Shown here piece by piece: positions 50,750-59,572 of a DNA stretch of 64,000 nucleotides. Positions within the stretch are counted from its first letter, which is position 1. Each line of letters opens with the position of its first letter. The notes under the pieces are model-generated. The model made no database searches and was not told the DNA's origin. It saw only the letters and a list, made by a program, of their open reading frames with translations. This DNA comes from Belnapia mucosa (GTDB lineage: Bacteria; Pseudomonadota; Alphaproteobacteria; Acetobacterales; Acetobacteraceae), in the NCBI RefSeq assembly GCF_016775475.1, contig NZ_JAEUXJ010000002.1, positions 221,913-285,912 of the forward strand. Reading direction: 5' to 3'. A program made the translations under genes and the position numbers.

Positions 50750-51357
50750 GACAGCCTCCTTGCTTCCAATTCGCAGCGGAGCATGAACTCGACCGCCTCC
50801 AGCCGCATCAGCGCCTGCGGCATGTCGGCGCCCCAGACATAGATACCATGGCCGCGCAGCAGATAGCCCGGGGGGATTGTGGCCTCCTCGGCCCAGCGCG
50901 TCTCGACGGCATCCTGCAGCCGGGCGATGTCCTGGTCGTTCTCGAAGACCGGCAGCGCGACCGCGGCCTGGTGCGTCGCCAGCCCCGGAAAGGCCTTCAG
51001 CAGCTCGTAGCCCTCCAGCCGGATGCTGCCGGCCAAGCGCCGCGACAGCACCGTCACCGGCACCGAATGCCCGTGCAGCACCGCCCCTGCCGCGGCGAAG
51101 CGGCGATAGATGCCGCAATGCAGCCCCGTCTCGGCGGAGGGCCGGTCGCCCTCCCGCAGCGGCACCCCGTCCAGCCCGACCCGGATCACCCCGTCGTCCG
51201 ACAGGAAGCCCTTATGGCCGCCGGACCGGGTGATGGCGATGCTGCCATCCCCCAGCCGCACGGAGATATTGCCCGCGGTGGCGGGCACCCAGCCGAGGTG
51301 GTCCAGCCGCTGCCCGGCTGCGATGATCGCTGCCCGGGCCTCGGCCAGGCCGGTCAT
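50746..51357 (-). CDS. mtnB: Methylthioribulose-1-phosphate dehydratase
   Basis: This 203-residue class II aldolase-fold protein has WVPATAGNISVRLGDGSIAITRSGGHKG at the N terminus, the metal His pair in VLHGHSVPVTVLSR and YLLRGHGIYVWGADM near the C terminus. It dehydrates methylthioribulose 1-phosphate to the substrate of MtnC. Its start overlaps the tatA stop by one base (TGATG) and its end overlaps mtnD. mtnA and mtnP are not in the window. Confidence 0.93.
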   Translation of the reverse strand: MTGLAEARAAIIAAGQRLDHLGWVPATAGNISVRLGDGSIAITRSGGHKGFLSDDGVIRVGLDGVPLREGDRPSAETGLHCGIYRRFAAAGAVLHGHSVPVTVLSRRLAGSIRLEGYELLKAFPGLATHQAAVALPVFENDQDIARLQDAVETRWAEEATIPPGYLLRGHGIYVWGADMPQALMRLEAVEFMLRCELEARRLS

Positions 51358-51623
51358 CAGGCCGCCGGGCGGCTCGTCGTGGTGGTCGAGGTGTGCGGCG
51401 TCGTCGTCGCCGCAGGACCCTGGATGCTGCCGGTCGGCTGCGTCCCCGGCGCCGGCGGCGCGCCCTCGGCGAGGGACGCGTCATCCTCCTCCTTCATGTT
51501 CTTCTTGAAGGATTTGATGCCGGTGGCGAGGTCACCCATGAGGGTGCTGATCTTGCCGCTGCCGAAGAGCAGAAGCACGACCAGCAGCACGATGAGCCAA
51601 TGCCAGATGCTGAAGGAACCCAT
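51357..51623 (-). CDS. tatA: Twin-arginine translocase subunit TatA
   Basis: This 88-residue protein has an N-terminal membrane helix, [21 protein letters not shown], with the FGSGKI hinge. An amphipathic helix follows ([20 protein letters not shown]), then a disordered Ala/Thr/Pro tail. TatA forms the pore-like element of the Tat export system. tatB and tatC are not adjacent; instead it heads the methionine salvage operon with a TGATG junction, an unusual arrangement. Confidence 0.92.
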   Translation of the reverse strand: MGSFSIWHWLIVLLVVLLLFGSGKISTLMGDLATGIKSFKKNMKEEDDASLAEGAPPAPGTQPTGSIQGPAATTTPHTSTTTTSRPAA

Positions 51624-51748
51624 GTGACGCCCCGATGAACTTTTGTTGCCGGCCGCGCTCGGCGGCCCTTGCCGGGCCGGACACTAATGCGCCGGCCCCC
51701 TTAGAGCAAACTCGGAGATGGCCCGGCCGGTCCTCCGGCACAACGGGG

Positions 51749-51777
51749 TTGACACCGGTTTTCCGGCTGACCATATC
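51749..51777 (+). promoter_or_regulatory. Promoter candidate for the terC-like gene
   Basis: A perfect TTGACA (51749-51754) is separated by 17 bases from CATATC (51772-51777), which matches TATAAT at 3 of 6 positions. A small CCGG-TTTT-CCGG repeat lies in the spacer. It implies a leader of about 140 bases before the ATG at 51926. Confidence 0.45.
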
Positions 51778-51903
51778 GCGGCCGATCCGGGCCCCTCTGG
51801 CCGCCCGGCGGCAGGCTTCGGCCTGATGCCCGGCGAGCGATGTCGGATCGCGTGCAACGCGCGCGATCGGGCCCCATCGCCATCCGCAAGGCCAGCCCGT
51901 CGC

Positions 51904-51924
51904 GCCAATGAGGAGCTCATTGGC
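51904..51924 (+). promoter_or_regulatory. Hairpin sequestering the terC-like ribosome binding site
   Basis: GCCAATGAG pairs perfectly with CTCATTGGC across the loop GAG. The 9-bp stem and loop contain the GAGGAG ribosome site and end one base before the ATG at 51926. Opening or closing of this stem could control translation; the signal is unknown. Confidence 0.6.
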
Positions 51925-51925
51925 C

Positions 51926-52888
51926 ATGGAGCCATCCGTCTGGTTCTGGGTCTGGTTCAACGCGGCCGTGCTTGGCCTGCTTCTGCTCGATCTCGGCGTC
52001 TTCGCCCGCAAGGGGCCGAACGGCCAGCCCGCCCCGGTGCCGGTGCGCACCGCGCTATGGAAGTCGGCTGGCTATGTCGCCCTGGCGCTGGGCTTCTTCG
52101 CCTGGCTCTGGGCCGGCTACGGTCCGGAGGAAGGGCGCCGCGCCCGCGCCCTCGAATTCCTGACGGGCTACGTCATCGAGTGGTCGCTCTCGGTCGACAA
52201 CATCTTCGTCTTCGTCCTGATCTTCGCCAGATTCGGCGTCCCGGCCGCCTATCAGCACCGGGTGCTGTTCTGGGGCATCCTCGGCGCGCTGGCGATGCGC
52301 GCGGCGATGATCCTGCTCGGCACCAGCCTGCTCCGCGAATTCGACTGGCTGATGGTGGTCTTCGGCCTCTTCCTCGTCTTCAGCGGCTGGAAGATGCTGC
52401 AATCGGTCAATGCGCCGGAGGGCGACCCGCGCGACAACCCCGTCCTCCGCTTCCTCCAGCGCCGCCTGCCGGTGACGGAGGGCTTCCGCGGCAGCGCCTT
52501 CACCGCGCGCGAGGCCGGCAAATGGATGCTGACCCCGCTCGCCTTGGTGCTGATCCTGGTCGAGCTGACCGACCTCGTCTTCGCCCTCGACAGCATCCCG
52601 GCAATCTTCGCCGTCACCACCGACCCCTTCATCGTCTACACCGCGAACGTCTTCGCCATCCTCGGCCTGCGCGCGATGTACTTCGCCCTCTCGGGCGTCA
52701 TCCATCGCTTCCGCTACCTGAAGCACGGGCTCTCGGTCGTGCTGATGATCGTCGGCGCGAAGATGCTCGCCAACTACTGGGCAGGCGGCAAGGCGGTGCC
52801 GGTCGAATGGGCGCTGCTGCTGACCGGCAGCATCATCGGCGGCTCCATCGCGCTCAGCCTGTGGCGGACCCGCGCGGAAGCCTGCTAA
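51926..52888 (+). CDS. TerC/Alx-family membrane protein (probable metal exporter)
   Basis: The 320-residue protein has about nine hydrophobic helices and the two acidic TerC signatures: EWSLSVDNIFVFVLIFARFGVP and ELTDLVFALDSIPAIFAVTTDPFIVYTANVFAILGLRAMYF. Relatives such as Alx and MeeF/YkoY export manganese or help metal loading of secreted enzymes. ATG 51926 is favoured because GAGGAG lies about 10 bases upstream; ATG 51908 is inside the hairpin. It is followed by a convergent Bug gene. Confidence 0.9.
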   Translation: MEPSVWFWVWFNAAVLGLLLLDLGVFARKGPNGQPAPVPVRTALWKSAGYVALALGFFAWLWAGYGPEEGRRARALEFLTGYVIEWSLSVDNIFVFVLIFARFGVPAAYQHRVLFWGILGALAMRAAMILLGTSLLREFDWLMVVFGLFLVFSGWKMLQSVNAPEGDPRDNPVLRFLQRRLPVTEGFRGSAFTAREAGKWMLTPLALVLILVELTDLVFALDSIPAIFAVTTDPFIVYTANVFAILGLRAMYFALSGVIHRFRYLKHGLSVVLMIVGAKMLANYWAGGKAVPVEWALLLTGSIIGGSIALSLWRTRAEAC

Positions 52889-52901
52889 GCGGGGAGGGGG
52901 A

Positions 52902-53870
52902 TCAGGCCTCGGCCCTGATCCCCAACCGCCGGATCAGCCCGCCCCAGCGCGCCGCCTCGGTGGCCATATACTCCCGCAGCGCCGCCGGGCTGCTCGCCAC
53001 CACCTCGAATCCCGCCGCCTCCAGCGCGCTCCGCGCCTCCGGCACCGCCAGCGCCCGCTGCGCCTCGGCCGAGAGCCGCGCCACCCGCTCCGCGGGCATG
53101 GAGGCCGGGCCGATCAGCCCGATCCAGGCATAGCTCGCCGCATCGGCGATGCCGGCCTCGGCCAGCGTCGGCACCTCCGGCGCCTGCGGGATGCGGGCCT
53201 CCGCCGTCACCGCCAGCGCCCGCGCCTGGCCCTCGCGCAGCTGCGGCAGGATGCCGGCGGCGATGATGACCATGGCGTCGATCCGCCCGGCGACCAGGTC
53301 GATCACCGCCGGCGGGAAGCCGCGATAGGGGACATGCAGCATCTCCCCACCCGAGCGGCCCAGCAGGTCCATCATCGCCAGATGCCCGCCCGAGCCCGAC
53401 CCGACCGAGCCGAAGGAGAGCTTGCCCGGCTGCGCCCGCACGAGATCAAGGAAGCCGCGGAGGTCCCGCACCTCCAGCCCCGGCCGCACCACCAGCAGCT
53501 GCGCCCCGCGCATCAGCAACGAGATCGGCGCCAGGTCCCGCGCCGGATCGAAGGGCAGGTTGGGATAAAGCGCCGGCGCGGTCGAGAGCGGCCCGTTGAT
53601 CGAGACGCCGATCGTGTGCCCGTCCGTCGCCTTCGCCACAGCATCGGTGCCGATATTGCCGCCCGCCCCGGCCCGGTTCTCCACCACGCAGGGCTGGCCC
53701 AGCACCTGGGAATAGTGGTTCGCCACCGCCCGCCCGGCGATATCGGGGGTGGAGCCGCCGGGGAAGGGGACCACCAGCCGCAGCGGCCGGTCCGGCCAGG
53801 CGGAGGGCTGGGCGAGGGCGGGGCGGGCGAGCAGCGGCGCGGCCAGCAGGGCCCGGCGCGGGATGGGCAT
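52902..53870 (-). CDS. Bug-family (TctC-like) periplasmic solute receptor
   Basis: This 322-residue exported receptor has the signal peptide MPIPRRALLAAPLLARPALAQ, the Bug motifs WPDRPLRLVVPFPGGSTPDIAG, GQPCVVENRAGAGGNIG and VPYRGFPPAVIDL, and no transporter partners. It stands alone between two plus-strand genes. The ligand cannot be predicted. Confidence 0.87.
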   Translation of the reverse strand: MPIPRRALLAAPLLARPALAQPSAWPDRPLRLVVPFPGGSTPDIAGRAVANHYSQVLGQPCVVENRAGAGGNIGTDAVAKATDGHTIGVSINGPLSTAPALYPNLPFDPARDLAPISLLMRGAQLLVVRPGLEVRDLRGFLDLVRAQPGKLSFGSVGSGSGGHLAMMDLLGRSGGEMLHVPYRGFPPAVIDLVAGRIDAMVIIAAGILPQLREGQARALAVTAEARIPQAPEVPTLAEAGIADAASYAWIGLIGPASMPAERVARLSAEAQRALAVPEARSALEAAGFEVVASSPAALREYMATEAARWGGLIRRLGIRAEA

Positions 53871-54090
53871 GGCAGGTCTCTCTTCCAGGGACGTCGGTCA
53901 GGGATGTCGTGGCGGTTGCAGCACGGGCCACGGCCCGTCGTAAAGCCGTCCCGGACGGGCTGCGATTCCAGGTGGCCGCTCCCGATCCCCGCCGCTATGT
54001 CTGGACTGTCTGCCCCGGAATACGGCCACTTCCCGACCAAGGCGCAGTTCGATCCGCCTGCATCAGGCCCTGCTGGCCGCCGCCCTGCTG

Positions 54091-55989
54091 GTGCCGGCCG
54101 GCCTGTTCGGCGCTGCCGCCTGGTGGAACCGGGAGGAAGTGCTGCGCGACGGCGCCGATGCAGTGGAACGCACCACCGCGGTGATGCATGAGCATGTCGC
54201 CAAGGTCTTCGACATCGCCGCCCTGATCCTCGGCCGGGTGGAGGACCGCATCCAGGGCCTCGACCCGGCGGCGGTGGCGGCGCCGCAGATGAACGACTTC
54301 CTCCGCCGGATGAAGGACAGCTTCGACCCCATCGTCTCCATCTGGGTCAGCGGGCCGGATGGCCATGTCCTGGCCGGCAGCCAGGCCTGGGACCGCTCCG
54401 TCACCATCGCCGACCGCGAATTCTTCCGCGCCCATGCCGATGGCCGGGCAAGCGGCACCCATGTCAGCGCCGCCTTCAGCGGAAGGGCGACCGCCATCAC
54501 CTCCTTCGCCATCAGCCGCCGCCGCAGCGGGCCGGATGGCGCCTTCGCCGGCGTCATCCATGTCTCCTTCAGCCCGGACTACTTCGCCCGCTTCTTCGCC
54601 GGCGCTGCCCCGCTGATCCGCCACACCGCCACGCTGTTCCGCGCCGATGGCGCGGTGCTGGCCCGCGACCCGGTGCCGGCCACCCCCCTCGGGCCGTTGT
54701 CCGACCGCAGCCCGGTGCTGGCCCGGATCGCCACCCGGCCGGAGGGCGGGACGGGCACCGACCGCTCCTCGATCGACGGCACCGTCCGCGTCTATGCCTA
54801 TCGCCAGGTCGCCCCCTGGCCGGTCTATGTCGCCTTCGGCAGCGACCGGCATGGCCTGCTGGCCCGCTGGCGCGACAACCTCATCGCCTATGGCATCATG
54901 GCCGGCGTCGCGGCGCTGACCCTGCTGGCGGTCGCCTGGCTGGCGCTGCGCCAGGCCCATGCCGCCGAGGCCGCCGGCGCTGCCCTCCGGCGCGAGGCCG
55001 CGGCGCGCGCGGCCGCCGAGGCCCGCTTCCGCGGCGTCTTCGAGAGCCGCGCCATCGGCATCTCCCTCTTCGATGCCGAGACCGCCCGCACCCTGCTCAT
55101 GAACGACCGGCTGCTGGAGATGACCGGGCGCAGCCGCGCCGGCCTCGAGGCCGGCGCCTGGGACTGGCCGGACATCACCCTGCCCGAGCAGATGCCGCGG
55201 GACGAGGCGGCCATCGCCCAGGCACGGGCGCGCGGCTGGTTCGATCCCTTCGAGAAGGACTTCCTCCGCCCCGATGGCAGCCGCTTGCCGGTCCGCCTCT
55301 CCTCCGCGCCGATGCCGGGGGAGCCGGGGCATGTCGTCATCATGGTCCAGGACATCTCCGAGCAGCGCGCCGCCGAGCTGCGCCGCGACCTGCTGATGCG
55401 GGAGGTGGACCACCGCGCCAAGAATGCGCTGGCCACCGCCCGCGCCGCGCTGCGCCTGACCCGGGCGCCGAGCCTCGAGGATTTCGTGCGGGAGGTAGAT
55501 GGGCGGATCGGCGCGCTGGCCGGCGCGCTCCAGCTCCTCTCGACCACGAGCTGGGCCGGCGCCGACCTGGCCGGCCTGCTGCGCGGGGAACTGGCGCCCT
55601 TCCTCGGCACCACGCGCCGCCCGGGGGAGCCGGTGGCGGACCTGTCGGGCCCGCCGGTGACGTTGGCGGCGACGGCGGTGCAGCCGCTGGCCATGGCGGT
55701 GCATGAGCTGGCGACCAATGCCACCAAATACGGCGCCCTCTCTGCGCCTGGGGGGCGGCTGGCGCTGCGCTGGCGGCTGGAGGCGGGGGAGCTGCGCCTC
55801 CTCTGGGAGGAGCAGGGCGGCCCGCCGGTCACCGCCCAGCCGGGCACGGCCGGCTTCGGCACCCGCGTCCTCCGCGCCACCGTGAAGCAGCAGCTCGGCG
55901 GCCGGCTGGAGATGACCTGGGACCCGGCCGGATTGCGCTGCGAGATCGCGCTGCCGGCGGGGCGGAGCGTGGTCGGGGAGGGGGGTTAG
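54091..55989 (+). CDS. HWE-family sensor histidine kinase with Cache sensor and PAS domain
   Basis: The protein has about 632 residues from GTG 54091. It has a Cache-type periplasmic sensor (about residues 15-270), a membrane helix (AYGIMAGVAALTLLAVAWLAL), a PAS domain and an HWE kinase core with His near residue 441 in REVDHRAKNALATARAA, HELATNATKYGALS and the WxE motif in LLWEEQGG. The reading frame continues upstream to a stop at 53941 and encodes RPRRSSIRLHQALLAAALL, which completes the N-terminal membrane helix that GTG 54091 cuts in half. Only CTG codons (54001, 54010) are available there, so the true start is unclear. Confidence 0.83.
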   Translation: MPAGLFGAAAWWNREEVLRDGADAVERTTAVMHEHVAKVFDIAALILGRVEDRIQGLDPAAVAAPQMNDFLRRMKDSFDPIVSIWVSGPDGHVLAGSQAWDRSVTIADREFFRAHADGRASGTHVSAAFSGRATAITSFAISRRRSGPDGAFAGVIHVSFSPDYFARFFAGAAPLIRHTATLFRADGAVLARDPVPATPLGPLSDRSPVLARIATRPEGGTGTDRSSIDGTVRVYAYRQVAPWPVYVAFGSDRHGLLARWRDNLIAYGIMAGVAALTLLAVAWLALRQAHAAEAAGAALRREAAARAAAEARFRGVFESRAIGISLFDAETARTLLMNDRLLEMTGRSRAGLEAGAWDWPDITLPEQMPRDEAAIAQARARGWFDPFEKDFLRPDGSRLPVRLSSAPMPGEPGHVVIMVQDISEQRAAELRRDLLMREVDHRAKNALATARAALRLTRAPSLEDFVREVDGRIGALAGALQLLSTTSWAGADLAGLLRGELAPFLGTTRRPGEPVADLSGPPVTLAATAVQPLAMAVHELATNATKYGALSAPGGRLALRWRLEAGELRLLWEEQGGPPVTAQPGTAGFGTRVLRATVKQQLGGRLEMTWDPAGLRCEIALPAGRSVVGEGG

Positions 55990-56815
55990 CCCCCCCGATC
56001 AACCGCCGCCGCAGCCGCGCCGAAAGCCAGTCGATCGCCGCCACCGTCACCACCATCAGCAGGATGATGAAGGCGACCTCGTCCCAGTGCCGCACCCGGA
56101 TGCGCTCGGCGATCTGCAAGCCGATCCCGCCCGCGCCGACCACGCCGAGGATCGCGGCCGAGCGCGTGTTGCTCTCGAAGAAATACAGCGCCTGGGCCAG
56201 CATCACCGGCAGCACCTGCGGCAGCAGGCCGAAGCGGAGCCGCGCCAGGAAACCGCCGCCCGCCGCCGTCACGCCTTCCACCTGCCGCCGCTCGGCATTC
56301 TCCACCGCCTCGGCATTCAGCTTGGCCAGCACGGCGACATCGGCGGTCGCGATCGCCATCACACCCGCCAGCGGCCCGAGCCCCACCGCGCGCACGAAGG
56401 CCAGTGCCCAGATGAGCTGATCCACGCCGCGGAACCCGTCGAAGACCCGGCGCAGGGAGAAGCGGAACAGCGCGTTCCGCACCACATTGCCGGCGCCGAG
56501 GAAGCCGAGCGGCACCGCGACCAGGGCGGCCAAGAAGGTGCCGAGGAAGGCCATGGCGACGCTCTCGGCAAGGCCTTGCAGGATATCGACCCAGAGCTCG
56601 CCCGGCGAGGGCGGCACCATCAGCCGGAGGATGGTCAGCAGCCCCGCCAGCCCGTTCCACAGCCGCGCCGGCGCGAAGTCGAAATGCCAGAGCGCCCAGC
56701 CGAGCCAGAGCAGGAACAGCAGGCCCGCCGCCAGCCGCAGCAGCCGCCCGCGCACCGTGCCGCCGAAGGCCCCCGGCATCCGCGCCTGCCAGGCGGCGAT
56801 CTCGGCCGTGGTCAT
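55829..56815 (-). CDS. phnE: Phosphonate-type ABC transporter permease PhnE (second copy)
   Basis: This permease has 328 residues as the frame reads, with about five or six helices and the PhnE-type region VFDGFRGVDQLIWALAFVRAVGLGPLAGVMAIA, followed by AAILGVVGAGGIGLQI. The conserved domain ends near residue 278 (LSARLRRRLIGG). The remaining 50 residues are Arg/Pro/Ser-rich and lie antisense to the end of the HWE kinase gene (161-base overlap), so they look like non-domain read-through. It is joined to the upstream PhnE by ATGA. Confidence 0.87.
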   Translation of the reverse strand: MTTAEIAAWQARMPGAFGGTVRGRLLRLAAGLLFLLWLGWALWHFDFAPARLWNGLAGLLTILRLMVPPSPGELWVDILQGLAESVAMAFLGTFLAALVAVPLGFLGAGNVVRNALFRFSLRRVFDGFRGVDQLIWALAFVRAVGLGPLAGVMAIATADVAVLAKLNAEAVENAERRQVEGVTAAGGGFLARLRFGLLPQVLPVMLAQALYFFESNTRSAAILGVVGAGGIGLQIAERIRVRHWDEVAFIILLMVVTVAAIDWLSARLRRRLIGGANPPPRPRSAPPAARSRSAIRPGPRSSPAGRRAAASRWRGGRGCRSRPCPAGR

Positions 56816-57684
56816 GCCAGTGCCCCGATCACGCGATGCCGCAGCCGCTCCGACAGCAGGTCGATGGCGCAGACGGCGAGGATGATGAGGAGGAGGATGG
56901 CGCTGATCTCCTCGTAGTAGTTGAAGGAGATCACCTTGTAGAGCTCCTCGCCGATCCCCCCCGCGCCGACGAAGCCGATCACGCTGGCCGAGCGCAGGTT
57001 GATCTCGAAGCGCAGCAGCGCGTAGCTCAGCAGGTTCGGCGCCACCTGCGGCAGCACCGCGAAGCGGCAGGCCTGCGCCCAGCTTCCGCCCGCCGAGCGC
57101 ACGCCCGCCCAGGCGCCGAGCCCGGTATTCTCGATGGCTTCGGCGAAAAGCTTGCCGCAGGCCCCCGCGGTGTGCAGCGCGATCGCCAGGATGCCCGCCA
57201 GCGGCCCGACGCCGAAGGCCCAGACGAGGATCAGCGCGAAGACGATCTCCGGCACCGTCCGCATCGCCTCCAGCAGCCGGCGCGAGAGCTGATAGGCCAG
57301 CGTCCCGGCGCCGAGATTGCGCGCCGCCGGGAAGGCCAGCAGCAGCCCCGCGCCCGCCCCCATCAGCGTCGCCAGCGCCGCCATGTTGGCGGTCTCCAGC
57401 AGCAGCCAGGCCCAGCTATCGAGGCGATACATCCAGAAAGCGAGGCTGCCCTCCGTCTCCGTCCCGGCCAGCAGGCTGTCCCAGCGCAGCGCCGGCAGGA
57501 TGCGGGAGAAATACTCGCCGATGCGCGGCAGGCCGGCGAGCAGCGTCGCCGGATAGGCCTCGCTCACCCTGGCCGAGGCCAGCAGGCAGAGCGCGAGCAG
57601 CGCAAAGCCGAGCAGCGTCGCCCGCCGCCGCTGCCGCAGCGCCGCCTGATAGGCGGCCTCGCCGGATGCGATCGCGCCGCTCAC
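56812..57684 (-). CDS. phnE: Phosphonate-type ABC transporter permease PhnE (first copy)
   Basis: This 290-residue inner-membrane permease has LLEAMRTVPEIVFALILVWAFGVGPLAGILAIALHTAGACGKLFAEAIEN (the EAA-type loop region) and RSASVIGFVGAGGIGEEL. PhnE permeases often occur in pairs and import phosphonate, phosphite or phosphate esters. It overlaps phnD and the second phnE by ATGA on both sides. No C-P lyase genes are in the window, so the imported compound is uncertain. Confidence 0.9.
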   Translation of the reverse strand: MSGAIASGEAAYQAALRQRRRATLLGFALLALCLLASARVSEAYPATLLAGLPRIGEYFSRILPALRWDSLLAGTETEGSLAFWMYRLDSWAWLLLETANMAALATLMGAGAGLLLAFPAARNLGAGTLAYQLSRRLLEAMRTVPEIVFALILVWAFGVGPLAGILAIALHTAGACGKLFAEAIENTGLGAWAGVRSAGGSWAQACRFAVLPQVAPNLLSYALLRFEINLRSASVIGFVGAGGIGEELYKVISFNYYEEISAILLLIILAVCAIDLLSERLRHRVIGALA

Positions 57685-58652
57685 CCGCGCCGGCGGCGTT
57701 CCGCCGCCTCCTGACGTCGCATGTCGATCATGAACTGGTAGTCCGCATGGGAGACCTCGCGGTAGCCGGCGCCGCCGCCGCGCTCGATCTGCTTGTAGAT
57801 GTCCGGATGCGCGCGCGGCAGCGCCAGGTGGAAGAGCTTCATGTCGTCCTTGAAGGCCGCGGGCAGTTCGGTGCGGACCGTCTGCGGCCCGTTGATGATC
57901 GGCTCGGACCGCCAGATGACGCGCATCTGCTTCATGTCGACCAGGCCCTTCTCGACCATCGCCCGCAGCGCGCCGCGGGTGAAGCCCTCGCTCGCCTCGC
58001 CCTGGCCGGAGGCCCAGGTGACGGCGGCGTCGTATTGCTTCTGGAGGACGGCGACCACCGCCTGCTCATGCCCGCCGGCGAAGCCGGTGCGGCCGAAGAA
58101 CTGCTCGGGGTTGATCCCCTGGCGGCGCAGCGAGAAGCGCGGGATCAGGTAGCCGCTGGCGGAGTTCGGATCCGACCAGGCCATCGCCTTGCCGCGCATT
58201 CCCTCCAGGCTGGTGATGCCGCTATCCGCCCGCACCAGCATCACCGCGACATAGGAGATGCCGCCATCGCTCTCCTCCGTCGTCACCAGCGGCTCGACGC
58301 CGCCATTCGTATCCAGCCAGGCGCCGGCATAGGCGGCGGGCGACATATTGGCGATGTCGAGCTGCTTGGCGCCGAAGGCCTGGATCACGCCGGCATAGTC
58401 GCTGGCGGGATAGAGCCGCGCGGGCACGCCGAAGGTCTTCTCCATCAGATCGCGATAGGCGCCGAAGCGGCCCAGCCGGTCGGCCTCGTTCTCGCCGCCC
58501 AGCAGCCCGATCCGGATCTGCGGCAGCTGCGCCCGCCAGTCGCGCGGCCCGGCGGTCGGGAAGGCAAGATCGGGATCGACGCTCCGCCGCTGCGCGAGCG
58601 CAGGGCAGGGGAGGGCGAGCAGGGCGGCAAGGGCGGCGCGGCGCGTGGGCAT
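57681..58652 (-). CDS. phnD: PhnD-type phosphonate/phosphite binding protein (copy 1)
   Basis: This 323-residue exported receptor has a signal peptide MPTRRAALAALLALPCPALAQ, then [26 protein letters not shown] and the PhnD motif [24 protein letters not shown] and [20 protein letters not shown]. It is strikingly similar to the second phnD at 59573-60562, by eye around two thirds identical, and the two flank phnC. It sits 33 bases behind phnC and overlaps phnE by ATGA. Confidence 0.9.
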   Translation of the reverse strand: MPTRRAALAALLALPCPALAQRRSVDPDLAFPTAGPRDWRAQLPQIRIGLLGGENEADRLGRFGAYRDLMEKTFGVPARLYPASDYAGVIQAFGAKQLDIANMSPAAYAGAWLDTNGGVEPLVTTEESDGGISYVAVMLVRADSGITSLEGMRGKAMAWSDPNSASGYLIPRFSLRRQGINPEQFFGRTGFAGGHEQAVVAVLQKQYDAAVTWASGQGEASEGFTRGALRAMVEKGLVDMKQMRVIWRSEPIINGPQTVRTELPAAFKDDMKLFHLALPRAHPDIYKQIERGGGAGYREVSHADYQFMIDMRRQEAAERRRRG

Positions 58653-58685
58653 GGGGCGTTCCTGTCCCGGGGCGGAAACCCGGGA

Positions 58686-59504
58686 CTATGCCACCGCGAG
58701 CCGGGCCGGGGCAGCCGCCGCCCGCCGCCGCGCCTCGGCCTCGGCGGCGAATTCCTGCTCGGAGATGCCGTAGATCGCCCGCACCCGCTCCGGCGTCAGC
58801 GCGCCCGGCGCATCGTCGAAGACCACGCGGCCGGCCTGCATGGCGACGATCCGATCGCAATATTCCCGCGCGGTGTCGAGGTGGTGCAGGTTCACCAGCA
58901 CGGTCAGCCCATCCCTGCGGTTCACGTCGCGCAGCGCATCCATCACCAGCTGCGCATTGCGCGGATCGAGCGAGGCGATCGGCTCATCGGCCAGCAGGAA
59001 GCGCGGCTTCTGCAGCAGGGCGCGGCAGATCGCGACGCGCTGCTGCTGCCCGCCCGAAAGCGTCTCCGCCCGTTGCAGCGCCGTCTCGGCCAGGCCGAAG
59101 CGGTCGAGCGCGGCGAGCGCCATCGCCCGCTCCTCCGCCGTGAAGCGGGCGGCGAGCAGCACCATGAGCCGCCGCCAGCCGCGCTGCCAGGCCAGCCGCC
59201 CGATCAGGACGTTGGTCAGCACATCCAGCCGCTGCACCAGGTTGAATTGCTGGAAGACCATGGCGCAGTCGCGCCGCCATTCCCGCAAGCCGCGGCCCGA
59301 CAGCGCCGTGACATCCCGGCCCCCGGAGAGGATCCGCCCGGAACTGGGCGTCTCCAGCCGGTTGATCATCCTGAGCAGGGTCGACTTGCCCGCGCCGGAG
59401 CGGCCGATGATGCCGACCATCTGGCCGTCCGGCACCACCAGCTCCACCCCGTCCACCGCCGTAGTGGCGCCGAACCGCCGGGTCAGCCCCTTCAACTCCA
59501 GCAT
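58686..59504 (-). CDS. phnC: Phosphonate-type ABC transporter ATPase
   Basis: The 272 residues include Walker [19 protein letters not shown], the PhnC-type [21 protein letters not shown], signature [19 protein letters not shown], Walker [13 protein letters not shown] and the H-loop [21 protein letters not shown] 59504 gives the usual [12 protein letters not shown] start; an ATG at 59519 adds five residues. It energises the PhnE pair. It lies between two phnD genes on the same strand. Confidence 0.92.
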   Translation of the reverse strand: MLELKGLTRRFGATTAVDGVELVVPDGQMVGIIGRSGAGKSTLLRMINRLETPSSGRILSGGRDVTALSGRGLREWRRDCAMVFQQFNLVQRLDVLTNVLIGRLAWQRGWRRLMVLLAARFTAEERAMALAALDRFGLAETALQRAETLSGGQQQRVAICRALLQKPRFLLADEPIASLDPRNAQLVMDALRDVNRRDGLTVLVNLHHLDTAREYCDRIVAMQAGRVVFDDAPGALTPERVRAIYGISEQEFAAEAEARRRAAAAPARLAVA

Positions 59505-59572
59505 GCCGCGCGCACCCATCCAGGCTGGCGGGAGGGTGGGGCCAGCCGGCGTCCGGTTCAACCCTTCCACGA

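Larger units (their letters stand above)
51624..51925. other. 302-base divergent intergenic region between tatA and the terC-like gene
   Basis: No protein-coding signal was found. It holds a promoter candidate for the plus strand (51749-51777) and, at its right end, a hairpin over the terC-like ribosome site. The transcribed part would form a leader of roughly 140 bases. I looked for the conserved core of the yybP-ykoY manganese riboswitch and did not recognise it. Confidence 0.5.

Noticed and set aside
51785..51903. yybP-ykoY manganese riboswitch upstream of the terC-like gene
   Set aside because: Expected from the family, but the conserved core bases were not recognised; only the ribosome-site hairpin is supported.
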